A program made the position numbers and the translations under genes. Shown piece after piece: positions 1 to 9,063 of a DNA stretch of 64,000 nucleotides. Below the pieces are notes generated by a model. The model did not search any database. It had not been told where the DNA came from and saw only the letters and a list, made by a program, of their open reading frames with translations. This DNA comes from JAKFWF01 sp041745515. GTDB lineage: Bacteria; Pseudomonadota; Alphaproteobacteria; Rhizobiales; Hyphomicrobiaceae. The DNA lies in NCBI GenBank assembly GCA_041745515.1, contig JBGTIU010000202.1, forward strand, positions 5,854 to 69,853. The letters are read 5' to 3'. Numbering within the stretch: position 1 is the first letter of the stretch; every line of letters starts with the position of its first letter.

Positions 1-96
1 GTCGATGTAGCCGAGTTCTTCGCGTTGCTGCACGCCGAGAATAATGATGCCGGCAGAACCTGGGCATGGGCTGGTGTCGCCGAAATCGTTCGGCAT
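1..96 (-). CDS. Possible 5' part of an unidentified gene leaving the window
   Basis: An open minus-strand frame runs from an ATG at 96 to the window edge (32 codons). It contains a hydrophobic GIIILGV stretch followed by QQREELGYID. The same frame stays open upstream past 170, so the true start could be earlier (for example the TTG codon at 117-115), and no convincing ribosome-binding site precedes the ATG. It lies downstream of, and in the same direction as, the CAP lipoprotein gene. I do not recognise the protein, and it may not be coding. Confidence 0.25.
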   Translation of the reverse strand, partial: MPNDFGDTSPCPGSAGIIILGVQQREELGYID

Positions 97-170
97 CGCC
101 AGCGCTTGCGCCTTCAAGAGTAACTCCAGACGCCTTGAATTACGCAAGACGCGGCAAAAGCTCGGGCGGA

Positions 171-833
171 CTACATCGGCGTGCCGAGCACCAACGTCCA
201 GAACGTCTTGAACTCGGATTTGGGTTCTTGAACCAGCGCAATGCCCATGTGCTCCGCGTCCGCCAGCAGCAAGTTTTTGTTGTGACCGGGGCTGTCCTTC
301 CAGCCTTTGAACACCTCTTCGATGTTGCTTTGGCCGGTACCGACGTTCTCCGCCGCTAGGCGCGCGTTATAGCCGCTGCGCTTCACGCGATCCCACGGGT
401 TCGAACCATCCGAACCGTAATGAGAGATGCGATCCCATTTGGCGAGATCTTTCGAATGAGCTTTTGCCGCGCTGCTCAACTCGATATTGAGTTTCAGCGG
501 TTTCAACCCCTTCTCCTTGCGGTAGGCGTTGACCAGATCACGTGCGCGTTCCGCATCGAGCCTGGTTTGACCGTAGTCACGATCCGCCAGTGCACCGGGT
601 GGCGCTTTCTCGAACGCCCCTTTTGGCGCCTGATCGAGAGCGGCAAACTTCTGCCCGGCAAGTGGTATCGGGCGATCGGCAGCCGGCTCGCCGCCCAGGG
701 CCGTGGCATCGCTTCGTTTCGCCGCTACCGCTCTCGTCGGGGTGTCGACGAAGCCCGACGACAACGAGCTTGAGTTCAAGCTGCACCCAGGCAGCAGTAT
801 TGCCAGACACGCAGGCAGCACGACGCGATACAT
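171..833 (-). CDS. CAP-domain (SCP/PR1-like) lipoprotein
   Basis: A 220-residue exported protein. The N-terminus is a lipoprotein signal ending in the lipobox LPGC, with Cys17 as the acylation site, so it should be membrane-anchored and face the periplasm. The C-terminal ~135 residues carry CAP-superfamily marks: HYGSDGS (metal/cavity His), AAENVG (Glu) and the SPGHNKNLL signature. Bacterial CAP proteins are mostly of unknown function. I chose the ATG at 833 because GGGAG lies 8 nt upstream and the signal peptide begins there. A TTG 18 nt earlier would add six residues and fits less well. Confidence 0.85.
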   Translation of the reverse strand: MYRVVLPACLAILLPGCSLNSSSLSSGFVDTPTRAVAAKRSDATALGGEPAADRPIPLAGQKFAALDQAPKGAFEKAPPGALADRDYGQTRLDAERARDLVNAYRKEKGLKPLKLNIELSSAAKAHSKDLAKWDRISHYGSDGSNPWDRVKRSGYNARLAAENVGTGQSNIEEVFKGWKDSPGHNKNLLLADAEHMGIALVQEPKSEFKTFWTLVLGTPM

Positions 834-1097
834 AGAACTTACTCCCGCCAAGGTCCGAGCGGACCCACGCGACTAGATTCAACGAAACCGGTTAATGCGC
901 CGTTAACAGCAACGATCGGCTGAACCGAAACCCCAAGACGCGCTGATCGCAGTCCAACCCGCCGCTAGTGTCTCGCATTTGGCACGAAAACCGTGACGCC
1001 AATTTGTCCGGCCAGCGGCATCGCGATGGCGAATGGGGCCGCGCATGCGCAAAAACGACCGATGCTGCAAGGGTCGGGGGCGCACGAGACGAGGTTC

Positions 1098-2345
<1,248 letters not shown>

Positions 2346-2556
2346 AGCTCGCCTCGTCCCTCGTTCGCGTCCGGCCGCACTATAGGTGGCGCTCGGAAGT
2401 GCGCAACAACGCCGTATGCCCGTCGCGAACTATTTTATCGTTGGCTTCGAACCTTTTACTCCAACGAGCCGACCTACCAGCAAGGCAGACGCGAAACGCT
2501 CGCACCCAAATGCAGATCAACCTGGCCAACTGCCCAGGCCACACCGGAGAATGTCA

Positions 2557-2796
2557 ATGTCAGCGCGTAAGATCACCATCGCCCTTGCCCTCGCCACAGC
2601 CGGTTTCATCGGTGTTGGCCTGGCGACCGCTACCCCATCCGAAGCCAAGCACAAACACGGCTTCCACGGCATCTACTTCGGCCACGTCGGCTTCTATGGT
2701 CCCCGCCATTTCCGCAGTCACGGCTATTATGAGCCCGCGTGTGGTTGGACATGGTCGCGCCGTTTCCACAAGACGGTCTGGCGCTGCTTCTACTGA
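2557..2796 (+). CDS. Small secreted His/Tyr-rich protein
   Basis: A predicted 79-residue exported protein with a basic start, a hydrophobic core (IALALATAGFIGVGLA) and a likely cleavage near SEA. The short mature part is rich in His, Gly, Tyr and Arg, and its C-terminal end holds two Cys (ACGW and WRCFY). It resembles the small secreted proteins common in Hyphomicrobiales, whose function is unknown. Two ATGs in frame lie 6 nt apart. GGAGA abuts the first (2551) but sits 7 nt before the second (2557), so I prefer 2557. Codon use fits the surroundings. Confidence 0.7.
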   Translation: MSARKITIALALATAGFIGVGLATATPSEAKHKHGFHGIYFGHVGFYGPRHFRSHGYYEPACGWTWSRRFHKTVWRCFY

Positions 2797-2816
2797 GCCG
2801 CGTTCCTTACTCGAGA

Positions 2817-2906
2817 TTGCAAGTGGTGCCAGCGATTCGTGGGCTCGCGCCCTTCCCCCCCGTCCGGCCCGAGCACGCCCTCACCCCGGCCTGGTACCAC
2901 TTGCAA
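2817..2906. repeat. Long interrupted inverted repeat (hairpin)
   Basis: Arms 2817-2832 (TTGCAAGTGGTGCCAG) and 2891-2906 (CTGGTACCACTTGCAA) are complementary at 15 of 16 positions. Inside the loop, 2838-2847 and 2870-2877 can pair again (CGTG/CTCG with CGAG/CACG, two bulged G). The element lies between two plus-strand genes, 20 bp after one stop and 57 bp before the next start. It could be a structured RNA, an attenuating leader or a small palindromic repeat. There is no T-run, so a simple intrinsic terminator is less likely. Confidence 0.6.
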
Positions 2907-2963
2907 CACCCTTCGCCTCTCGCTTGACTGGACCGACTGGTTCAACCGAGGGGGCAAACCTTC

Positions 2964-3566
2964 ATGTCCAAACCGAAATTGCAGTTCTGGTACGACTTCG
3001 CCTCAACCTATTCGTATCTCAGCGCAATGCGCATCGAGGCGTCGGCAAGCGCTGCCGGCGTGACGGTCGACTGGCGTCCGTTCCTGCTCGGTCCGATTTT
3101 CAAGGCGCAGGGCTGGACCACATCGCCGTTCAATTTTTATCCGGCCAAGGGCCGCTACATGATTCGCGATATCAAGCGCCTGTCGCACGAACGCGGATTG
3201 GTTTTCCACATGCCGTCTGAGTTCCCCGTCAATGGCATCAAGGCGGCACGGCTGGCACTAGTCGGAAAATTCGAAGGCTGGATTGCTGCCTTCACGACAG
3301 CCATCTTTCGGGCCCAATTCGAGACTGCAGCGGACATCTCTGAGGACACTGTGCTTGAAACGGTGGCGGACGAGCTCGGCCTTGATTTTGCCAGACTTTC
3401 TGCACTTATTGCGAAACCTGACATCAAGGAGCGGCTACGTGCGCAGACCGCGCACGCTGGTCGAATCGGGATTTTTGGCGCACCGGTCTTCGTGACGCCG
3501 GACGACGAGCTTTTCTGGGGCGATGATCGGCTCGATCAGGCGCTTAAGTGGGTGCGCGCGTTGTGA
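2964..3566 (+). CDS. 2-hydroxychromene-2-carboxylate isomerase / GST-kappa family protein
   Basis: A 200-residue thioredoxin-fold protein of the DsbA/GST-kappa superfamily. The start FWYDFASTYSYLS matches the FDFxSPYSYL motif of HCCA isomerases, where the first Ser contacts glutathione; no CxxC is present, so it is not a disulfide oxidase. The C-terminal part holds GIFGAPVFVT (cis-Pro loop) and FWGDDRLD, also typical. Characterised members isomerise a naphthalene-pathway intermediate with GSH, but most genomic copies have unknown substrates, so the exact reaction here is not assigned. GAGGGGG lies ~9 nt before the ATG. Confidence 0.88.
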   Translation: MSKPKLQFWYDFASTYSYLSAMRIEASASAAGVTVDWRPFLLGPIFKAQGWTTSPFNFYPAKGRYMIRDIKRLSHERGLVFHMPSEFPVNGIKAARLALVGKFEGWIAAFTTAIFRAQFETAADISEDTVLETVADELGLDFARLSALIAKPDIKERLRAQTAHAGRIGIFGAPVFVTPDDELFWGDDRLDQALKWVRAL

Positions 3567-3649
3567 ACAACTATTCATCACGCCGCCGTGTTTTCGTCCC
3601 TGCTTTCAATGCTATGGTTGAGTGGCATCAACCATTGGAGATGAATGCC

Positions 3650-4048
3650 GTGAACAAGAAAATGACCATCTGGGGGGCGGGCCTGGCGGTCGCAACCGCT
3701 TCGCTCTGTCTGTTCGTCACGACCGCCGGCGCGCAGTTGTCGCCGGCGCCGAAAGCACAGACGACGCCTGCCGCTCCTGCCGCCAAGGCGCCTACACCCG
3801 CCACCAAGGCACCAGTCGAGAAGAAGGCGGCGTCGGTTTGCAAGGGTCTGGATGAAGCGGCCTGCAAGGCGAACACTGAATGCTCCTACATCGTTCCGAC
3901 GAAGGCCAATAAAGCTACGGGCAAGGTGCAATCCGCATATTGCAAGAAATCCAGTCCACCGCCAAAGGGCAAGAAGGCAGAGGCAAAGGCTCCAGCAACT
4001 GCCGCGCCAAAAGCTCCGCCAGCGCCGCCCGCTGCAAAAAAACCATAA
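3650..4048 (+). CDS. Secreted Ala/Pro/Lys-rich protein with four cysteines
   Basis: A predicted 132-residue exported protein. A signal peptide ends around TTAGAQ and is followed by an Ala/Pro/Lys-rich linker. A small central block carries four Cys (SVCKGLDEAACKANTECSY and AYCKKSS), and a second Ala/Pro/Lys-rich tail ends in KKP. The Cys block suggests a small disulfide-bonded unit; I do not recognise a family. TTGGAG directly abuts the ATG at 3641, which is too close, and lies 9 nt before the in-frame GTG at 3650, so GTG is chosen. The ATG would add three residues. Confidence 0.65.
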   Translation: MNKKMTIWGAGLAVATASLCLFVTTAGAQLSPAPKAQTTPAAPAAKAPTPATKAPVEKKAASVCKGLDEAACKANTECSYIVPTKANKATGKVQSAYCKKSSPPPKGKKAEAKAPATAAPKAPPAPPAAKKP

Positions 4049-4168
4049 CGATCTCTGCAGCGACACTTGCCGACCGATCGGAAGCAGGCTGCGGCGTCGA
4101 CAGACGCCTGGCCTGTTTTCGTTTCTGAGCGAGAAGCTCCTTCAGCCCCAAAGCTCTTCTTGCATTTA

Positions 4169-4202
4169 ATATTTCATACCTAAATATTTAAGCTTGAAAT
4201 AT
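4169..4202. promoter_or_regulatory. Nested palindrome, candidate operator of the aryl-CoA operon
   Basis: A 34-bp dyad: ATATTTCA, four bases, the self-complementary TAAATATTTA (4181-4190), four bases, then TGAAATAT. The outer arms are perfect and symmetric about 4185.5. It is strikingly AT-rich for this genome and sits 52 bp before the first gene of the 4.2-11.1 kb operon, which encodes its own MarR protein. MarR dimers bind palindromes of this sort, so it is a reasonable operator candidate. No protein contact can be shown from sequence alone. Confidence 0.55.
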
Positions 4203-4254
4203 GCCCAGTACAGCATAAAGTTGCCGGCATCTTAACCGGGCATGGAGCCGCTGA

Positions 4255-6558
4255 ATGCGCATTGCCTGCGTTGGTGGCGGTCCCGCAGGGCTATATTTTG
4301 CCATCAGCATGAAGCTGCACGACGCATCGCACGATATCGTCGTGATCGAGCGCAATCTGGCCAATGACACGTTCGGCTGGGGCGTGGTGTTGTCCGACGA
4401 GACCCTGTTCAACCTGAGCGCCAATGATGCCGACAGCGCCGACAAGATCCGACGCGATTTTATCTATTGGGATGATGTCGCGGTGCATAAACGCGGCACC
4501 GTCATGCGGTCGGGAGGTCACGGGTTCTGCGGCATCGGCCGTCGGCGGTTGCTGCAAATACTCCAGGACCGCGCGCATTCGCTGGGCATAGGGCTTGAGT
4601 TCGATACGGAGGTCGACAATCTCGACGCGTACCGTTCCCATGACCTCGTTCTGGCGGCCGATGGAGTGAATTCCAAAGTGCGCGACCGCTACGCGGACGT
4701 GTTCAAGCCCGATATCGACGTGCGTGCGAGCAAATACATCTGGCTCGGCACCAACCAGAAATTCGAAAACGCATTCACATTCATTTTCGAAGAGCGGCCC
4801 GAGGGATGGATCTGGGCGCATGCCTACGAGTTCGATCGCGATACCGCGACTTTCATCATCGAATGCTCCGAGGCGACGTGGCGACGTTTCGGGTTCGACC
4901 AGATGGATCAAGGCGAAACCCTCGCAGCGTGCGAGAGAATTTTCGCCAACCGGCTCGGAGGCCACCGGTTGCTGACCAATGCGCGTCACGCGAGGGGCTC
5001 GGCGTGGCTGAATTTCAATCGTGTCCTGTGCGATAGGTGGTCGCATGGCAACATCGTTCTGATGGGCGACGCCGCCGCCACCGCGCATTTCTCGATCGGT
5101 TCCGGGACCAAGCTCGCACTTGAAAGCGCGATCTCGCTGGCGGGCTTCCTGCATAGTGAACCGACGCGAGCGGCAGCCGTCGCGCGCTATGAGCGGGACC
5201 GTCGGACTGAAGTCTTGAAATTGCAGAGCGCCGCCCGCAACTCGACTGAGTGGTTCGAGAACATCGAACGCTATCTGCTGCTTGATCCCGTGCAGTTCAA
5301 CTATGCGCTGCTGACACGTTCGCAACGGATCGGCCACGAGAACCTGCGCGCCCGCGACCGCACATGGACGGCGAACGCCGAAACCTGGTTCGAGCATACG
5401 GCGACGGGTGAAATGCCTGCGGCGACGCGTCCGCCTATGTTCACGCCCTTCCGATTGCGCGGGCTCGAGCTCGCCAATCGCATCGTGGTATCGCCGATGG
5501 CACAGTACCGCGCGATCGAGGGCGCGCCGACGGACTGGCATTTCGTGCACTATGCCGAGCGCGCGAAGGGCGGCGCCGGCCTCGTCGTCACCGAGATGAC
5601 CTGCGTTTCTCCCGAAGGGCGGATCACACCGAGCTGCACCGGCATTTATGCGCCGGAACACGAGGCGGCGTGGCGGCGCATCGTCGAATTCATCCACGTT
5701 GAGACCGACGCCAAAGTTGCCATTCAGCTCGGCCATTCGGGTCCGAAGGGCTCGACCCAGCTCGGCTGGGAAACGATGGATGCGCCACTTGAAGCGGACA
5801 ATTGGGAAGTGATGGCGCCGTACCCGGTGGCCTGGTCGCCGGTCAATCAGGTCCCCCGCGCAATGACGCGCACCGACATGGACCAGGTGCGCAACGAATT
5901 TGTCCGCGCCACGCACATGGCCGACCGTGCCGGCTTCGACATGCTCGAGCTGCACTATGCGCACGGGTACTTGTTGTCGGCTTTCATTACTCCGCTGACC
6001 AACCGGCGCACCGACAACTATGGCGGCGGGCTGGAGAACCGCATGCGCTTTCCACTCGAAGTGTTCCGCGATGTCCGCGCCGCATGGCCGGCCGCCAAGC
6101 CGATCTCGGTGCGCATTTCGGCCAATGACTGGGTTGGTGTGGAGGGGATTACGCCGCACGATGCGGTCGATATTGTTCGCATGCTCAAGTCGGCGGGTGT
6201 CGATATCGTCGACGTGTCTGCCGGACAAACGTCGATCAGGGCGCAGCCTGTCTATGGCCGCATGTTTCAGACGCCGTTCTCCGACCGCATCCGCAACGAG
6301 GTCGGCATTGCCACCATGGCGGTCGGCAACATCTACGAGGCCGACCACGTCAATTCGATCCTGATGGCCGGGCGCGCCGATCTGTGCTGCCTCGCGCGCC
6401 CGCATCTGGCTAACCCGTACTGGACACTGCATGCCGCCGCCGAGCTGGGCTACTCGAAACAGGGTTGGCCGAAACCTTATTATGCCGGGCGCGATCAGCT
6501 TAACCGACTGAAGGGCCGCATCGATCATGGCACTGGACCCGACGGAGGGTTGGTGTGA
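4255..6558 (+). CDS. Bifunctional aryl-CoA monooxygenase/reductase (anthraniloyl-CoA / salicylyl-CoA 5-hydroxylase type)
   Basis: A 767-residue fusion. Residues 1-390 are a class A flavoprotein monooxygenase: FAD motif GGGPAG at 7-12, ADGVNSKVR, and GDAAATAHFSIGSG in the second FAD site. From residue 395 a complete old-yellow-enzyme FMN barrel follows (FTPFRLRGLELANRIVVSPM; LGHSG; AHGYLLSAF; NYGGGLENR). This architecture is that of 2-aminobenzoyl-CoA monooxygenase/reductase, which hydroxylates and then reduces the CoA-activated ring; database entries often call it salicylyl-CoA 5-hydroxylase/oxidoreductase. GGAG lies ~7 nt before the ATG. The CoA ligase and RidA gene downstream favour the amino substrate, but substrate is inferred. 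Confidence 0.9.
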   Translation: MRIACVGGGPAGLYFAISMKLHDASHDIVVIERNLANDTFGWGVVLSDETLFNLSANDADSADKIRRDFIYWDDVAVHKRGTVMRSGGHGFCGIGRRRLLQILQDRAHSLGIGLEFDTEVDNLDAYRSHDLVLAADGVNSKVRDRYADVFKPDIDVRASKYIWLGTNQKFENAFTFIFEERPEGWIWAHAYEFDRDTATFIIECSEATWRRFGFDQMDQGETLAACERIFANRLGGHRLLTNARHARGSAWLNFNRVLCDRWSHGNIVLMGDAAATAHFSIGSGTKLALESAISLAGFLHSEPTRAAAVARYERDRRTEVLKLQSAARNSTEWFENIERYLLLDPVQFNYALLTRSQRIGHENLRARDRTWTANAETWFEHTATGEMPAATRPPMFTPFRLRGLELANRIVVSPMAQYRAIEGAPTDWHFVHYAERAKGGAGLVVTEMTCVSPEGRITPSCTGIYAPEHEAAWRRIVEFIHVETDAKVAIQLGHSGPKGSTQLGWETMDAPLEADNWEVMAPYPVAWSPVNQVPRAMTRTDMDQVRNEFVRATHMADRAGFDMLELHYAHGYLLSAFITPLTNRRTDNYGGGLENRMRFPLEVFRDVRAAWPAAKPISVRISANDWVGVEGITPHDAVDIVRMLKSAGVDIVDVSAGQTSIRAQPVYGRMFQTPFSDRIRNEVGIATMAVGNIYEADHVNSILMAGRADLCCLARPHLANPYWTLHAAAELGYSKQGWPKPYYAGRDQLNRLKGRIDHGTGPDGGLV

Positions 6559-6604
6559 TGGCGTCGTTCGGCACTACAGTGGCGGTCATTGGACGGGTTG
6601 GACT

Positions 6605-7096
6605 ATGACCGTTCGCGCCGAGCGTCAGCGCAAGATCATGTCGATCACGACTGCTAAGTTGAAGCTGCGTCTTTGGCTGCGGCTGCTGCGCGCATCGCGT
6701 GCTGTCGAGGCAAATCTGCGAGAGCGGTTGCGGCTTGAATTCAGTGTCACGCTGCCGCAATTTGATGTGCTCGCGGCATTGTCGCGCAAACAGACCGGCA
6801 TGACCATGTCCGAGTTGTCGCGCTACCTGATGGTATCGAACGGCAACGTGACCGGCATCATTGATCGGCTGGTGGCGGATCGCATGGTGATCCGCACCAC
6901 AAAGCAGGGCGACCGCCGGACGACCTTCGTACGCATGACGCGCGAGGGCGCGGCGCGGTTCGTGATCATGGCGCGAGCGCACGAGACCTGGGTGGCGGCC
7001 ATGCTGTCCGGACTAAGCCTTTCGGAAGCCGATCAAATGATCGATTTGCTAACCTCGGTGGAACCCGACAAGCACCATGAAGGATTCCATGCATGA
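6605..7096 (+). CDS. MarR-family transcriptional regulator
   Basis: About 163 residues with the MarR winged helix: MTMSELSRYLMVSNGNVTGI (recognition helix region), then RTTKQGDRRTTFVRMT (the wing, with the DRR signature of ligand-responsive MarR proteins). It is the second gene of the operon and overlaps the next gene by ATGA, so it is co-translated with the pathway it probably controls. The usual ligands are aromatic acids or their CoA thioesters. The start is uncertain: the ATG at 6605 follows a weak GGA; one at 6638 also fits and lies nearer the conserved part. Confidence 0.88.
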   Translation: MTVRAERQRKIMSITTAKLKLRLWLRLLRASRAVEANLRERLRLEFSVTLPQFDVLAALSRKQTGMTMSELSRYLMVSNGNVTGIIDRLVADRMVIRTTKQGDRRTTFVRMTREGAARFVIMARAHETWVAAMLSGLSLSEADQMIDLLTSVEPDKHHEGFHA

Positions 7097-7902
7097 GTTT
7101 GCAATACTTGAAACCAAAGCATTTCAAATGGCGGATGGATGGAAACGTTGCGGTCGTCTCTCTCGCGCGGCCCGAGCGCAAGAACCCATTGACGTTCGAA
7201 AGCTATGCCGAGCTTCGTGACACCTTCCGGGCGCTGACCGACTGCGATGAGGTGAAGTCCGTCGTTATTGCTTCGAACGGCGGCAATTTCTGCTCGGGCG
7301 GCGACGTGCACGAGATCATCGGGCCGCTGATCGACCGGGATATGAAAGGGCTGCTCGCTTTCACGCGGATGACCGGCGATCTGGTCAAAGCCATCCGCGC
7401 CTGCCCGCAGCCGGTCATCGCCGCGGTCGACGGCGTATGTGTTGGTGCGGGAGCCATGATCGCGCTGTTCTCCGATCTGCGGATCGGTACGACCGGCGCC
7501 AAGACCGCGTTCCTGTTCACGCGGGTCGGACTTGCCGGCTGTGACATGGGCGCGTGCGCAATGCTGCCGCGCGTAATCGGGCAGGGGCGCGCGGCGGAAC
7601 TGTTGTTCAGCGGGCGCACAATGTCCGCCGAAGAGGGCGAGCGATGGGGGTTCTTCAATCGTCTGGTTGGTGCCGACACGCTTGAAGCCGATGCAATCGC
7701 GACCGCGCATCGTCTGGCAGAGGGCCCAACGTTCGGCCACATGATGACCAAGACAATGCTCAACCAGGAATGGTCGATGACCCTCGATCAGGCGCTGGAG
7801 GCCGAGGCGCAAGCGCAGGCGATTTGCATGCAGACGCGGGATTTTAAGCGGGCCTACGGCGCCTTCATCGCCAAGCAGAAGCCGTTGTTCGCCGGAGACT
7901 GA
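7093..7902 (+). CDS. Crotonase (enoyl-CoA hydratase/isomerase) family enzyme, atypical active site
   Basis: A 269-residue crotonase-fold protein. The two oxyanion-hole segments are present: NGGNFCSGGDV (62-72) and DGVCVGAGAMIAL (113-125). By eye-alignment with rat enoyl-CoA hydratase the two catalytic glutamates are replaced, Met122 and Arg144 taking their places. Asp151 (GLAGCDMGA) sits where PaaG-type isomerases carry a catalytic Asp. It should therefore not be assumed to hydrate a double bond. Position between the MarR gene and an acyl-CoA dehydrogenase suggests a step on the dearomatised ring, possibly isomerisation or ring hydrolysis. Start overlaps the MarR stop. Confidence 0.85.
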   Translation: MSLQYLKPKHFKWRMDGNVAVVSLARPERKNPLTFESYAELRDTFRALTDCDEVKSVVIASNGGNFCSGGDVHEIIGPLIDRDMKGLLAFTRMTGDLVKAIRACPQPVIAAVDGVCVGAGAMIALFSDLRIGTTGAKTAFLFTRVGLAGCDMGACAMLPRVIGQGRAAELLFSGRTMSAEEGERWGFFNRLVGADTLEADAIATAHRLAEGPTFGHMMTKTMLNQEWSMTLDQALEAEAQAQAICMQTRDFKRAYGAFIAKQKPLFAGD

Positions 7903-7905
7903 CCG

Positions 7906-9063
7906 ATGAGCGACCGGAGTTTTTTGTCGTGGCCATTCTTCGAGGATCGGCATCGTGTGCTTGTCGATCGGCTGGAGGCCTGGGCAGTGCAGAAGCTCGG
8001 CGATGTTGGCCACGACGATGTCGACGCCACCTGCCGCCGGCTGATCGCAGAACTGGGGCAGGCGGGTTGGCTCGAGCACACAGCGCCCGATCCCGCCGAT
8101 CCCGCGTCGAAACTCGACGTGAGGACGCTTGCGCTGATCCGCGAGACCCTGGCCCGGCACGCCGGCCTCTCGGATTTCGCGTTCGCGATGCAGGGACTGG
8201 GCGCGGGCCCGATTTCCTTGTTCGGAACGGCGGATCAGCGCCGGTACTGGCTGCCGCTCACGCGCAGCGGCCGGGCGATTGCCGCGTTCGCGCTATCAGA
8301 GCCGGCGTCGGGCTCCGACGTCGCCAACATCTCGACGACCGCCCGTGTAACTGACGACGGCTATGTCCTCGACGGCGAGAAGACATGGATCTCCAACGGA
8401 GGCATCGCCGATCTCTACGTCGTTTTCGCTCGCACAGGTGAGGCGCCAGGTGCGAAAGGGCTATCCGCATTCATCGTACCGGCGAAAACGCCCGGTCTCA
8501 CCATTGCGGAACGCATCGATGTGATCGCGCCACATCCCCTGGCGCGCATTACCTTCAGCGACTGCCGCATCCCACCAGCATCGTTGATCGGCCGGCAGGG
8601 CGGTGGCTTTGCCATCGCTATGGCGACGCTCGACGTATTCCGCCCGACCGTCGGTGCGGCGGCGCTCGGGTTCGGACGCCGGGCGCTGGACGAAACGGTC
8701 GCCAGAGCGACGCAGCGTCGGCTTTTCGGCGCACCGCTCAGCAAATTGCAGATGGTGCAGGGCCATGTCGCTGACATGGCGCTAGCGATCGATGCCGCGG
8801 CATTGCTCGTCTATCGAGCCGCTTGGGCCAAGGACATGGGTGCTGCCCGCATCACGCGCGAAGCGGCGATGGCCAAGCTCTACGCCACCGAAATTGCCCA
8901 GCAAATCATCGATCAGGCGGTGCAGGTCCACGGTGGCGACGGCGTGCGGTCCGGCCACCCGGTCGAAACGCTTTACCGGGAGATCAGAGCACTCAGGATC
9001 TATGAGGGAGCCTCCGATGTTCAAAAAGTGGTTATCGCGCGCGCAGTTCTCGACGGCGTCTAA
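7906..9063 (+). CDS. Acyl-CoA dehydrogenase
   Basis: A 385-residue FAD enzyme with the standard three-part fold: N-terminal helices, a middle sheet with FALSEPASGSD and the TWISNGG motif, and a C-terminal helical bundle ending VHGGDGVRSGHPVE then YREIRALRIYEGASDVQK. The Glu of IYEGAS is the usual catalytic base. It would oxidise an acyl-CoA made by the upstream enzymes, passing electrons to ETF. It starts 3 nt after the crotonase stop, and its 3' end overlaps the likely start of the ligase gene. Substrate is inferred from the operon only. Confidence 0.93.
   Translation: MSDRSFLSWPFFEDRHRVLVDRLEAWAVQKLGDVGHDDVDATCRRLIAELGQAGWLEHTAPDPADPASKLDVRTLALIRETLARHAGLSDFAFAMQGLGAGPISLFGTADQRRYWLPLTRSGRAIAAFALSEPASGSDVANISTTARVTDDGYVLDGEKTWISNGGIADLYVVFARTGEAPGAKGLSAFIVPAKTPGLTIAERIDVIAPHPLARITFSDCRIPPASLIGRQGGGFAIAMATLDVFRPTVGAAALGFGRRALDETVARATQRRLFGAPLSKLQMVQGHVADMALAIDAAALLVYRAAWAKDMGAARITREAAMAKLYATEIAQQIIDQAVQVHGGDGVRSGHPVETLYREIRALRIYEGASDVQKVVIARAVLDGV

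Noticed and set aside
4291..6528. A 745-codon open frame on the minus strand opposite the monooxygenase/OYE gene
   Set aside because: It mirrors a highly GC-biased gene with clear family motifs on the plus strand; the minus frame has no recognisable domain and an Arg/His-rich composition typical of antisense reading.
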